Origin: Pseudomonadota bacterium | Lineage (GTDB): Bacteria; Bdellovibrionota; UBA1018; CAIMNF01 | Length of the DNA: 6,505 nt | Direction: 5' to 3' | Assembly (NCBI GenBank): GCA_027482725.1 | Contig: JAIXVT010000164.1 | Span: 1-6,505, forward strand | In this document: positions 6,354 to 6,505 of the stretch, piece after piece | How positions within the stretch are numbered: the stretch's first letter is position 1 | Layout: every line of letters begins with the position of its first letter | Program-made: the position numbers and the translations under genes | The notes under the pieces: generated by a model | The model's database searches: none | What the model was told of the DNA's origin: nothing | The model's input: the letters and a program-made list of their open reading frames with translations, nothing else

Positions 6354-6505
6354 TGGAACGCGGATCGACGCCCGGGGGAACACTTGCTACTCATTCTGGA
6401 GCAATGCCCGAACCCATGAAGGTCTATGAGCTTGCCAAAGAACTCGGCATGGACTCCCTTTCTTTAGTGGACCGCTTAAAAAGTCTTGAAATCGCCGTTA
6501 AAAAC
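6350..6505 (+). CDS. infB: Translation initiation factor IF-2, N-terminal fragment (runs off the right edge)
   Basis: IF-2 is the GTPase that places initiator tRNA on the ribosome. Only the first 52 codons are in the window, so the GTPase domain is not seen. Residues 23-50 (MKVYELAKELGMDS, then LVDRLKSLEIAVKN) match the small IF-2 N-terminal domain that opens many bacterial IF-2 proteins. They are preceded by 22 residues (MMERGSTPGG onward) rich in Gly, Ser and Thr; many homologues begin at or near the MKVYELA motif. The gene starts at an ATGATG pair that overlaps the nusA stop by 4 nt (ATGA), with AGGAG upstream. An internal start at the ATG of MKVYEL (6416) lacks a well-spaced ribosome site. 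The position after nusA confirms the call. Confidence 0.93.
   Translation, partial: MMERGSTPGGTLATHSGAMPEPMKVYELAKELGMDSLSLVDRLKSLEIAVKN

Noticed and set aside
1..6505. CRISPR array, insertion sequence, integrase or attachment-site repeats
   Set aside because: No regularly spaced repeats, terminal inverted repeats, or transposase or integrase motifs were seen on either strand.

Overview
The window looks like a chromosomal segment of a Gram-negative-type bacterium. The rimP-nusA-infB order, the NusA layout (S1, KH1, KH2 and one helix-hairpin-helix repeat, without the paired acidic repeats of E. coli) and the two exported proteins suggest a deltaproteobacterial or Bdellovibrionota-like lineage. 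That placement is inferred from general sequence style, not from a search. Base composition is close to balanced. I see no tRNA, rRNA, CRISPR array, transposase or phage gene.

Layout. Positions 1-1479 (minus) hold most of a fold-type I, class III PLP-dependent aminotransferase-like gene whose C-terminus runs off the left edge. Its N-terminus has a hydrophobic, signal-peptide-like segment, which is unusual for this family. Just upstream of it on the same strand, at 1528-4023, is a large (831 aa) secreted, cysteine-rich, coiled-coil protein that I do not recognise. The two lie 48 bases apart with no clear terminator between them and are probably co-transcribed leftwards.

Positions 4024-4273 form a divergent intergenic region. 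It holds two short inverted repeats, an AT-rich palindrome with weak promoter-like sequences on both strands, and a textbook intrinsic terminator (4207-4235). The terminator points rightwards and ends 38 bases before rimP. As nothing upstream is transcribed rightwards, this looks like a leader attenuator of the rimP-nusA-infB operon or the 3' end of a small leader RNA.

Positions 4274-6505 (plus) carry rimP (30S maturation factor, expanded to 220 aa), nusA (transcription elongation/termination factor) and the start of infB (translation initiation factor IF-2). They are tightly coupled: rimP and nusA overlap by 14 nt, nusA and infB by 4 nt (ATGA), each with a good Shine-Dalgarno sequence. This is the conserved transcription/translation operon of bacteria. 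The terminator in its leader is noteworthy because NusA itself stimulates intrinsic termination, so a feedback loop is plausible.

The least explained part is the left-hand exported pair: an orphan cysteine-rich protein next to a PLP enzyme that appears to be sent out of the cytoplasm.
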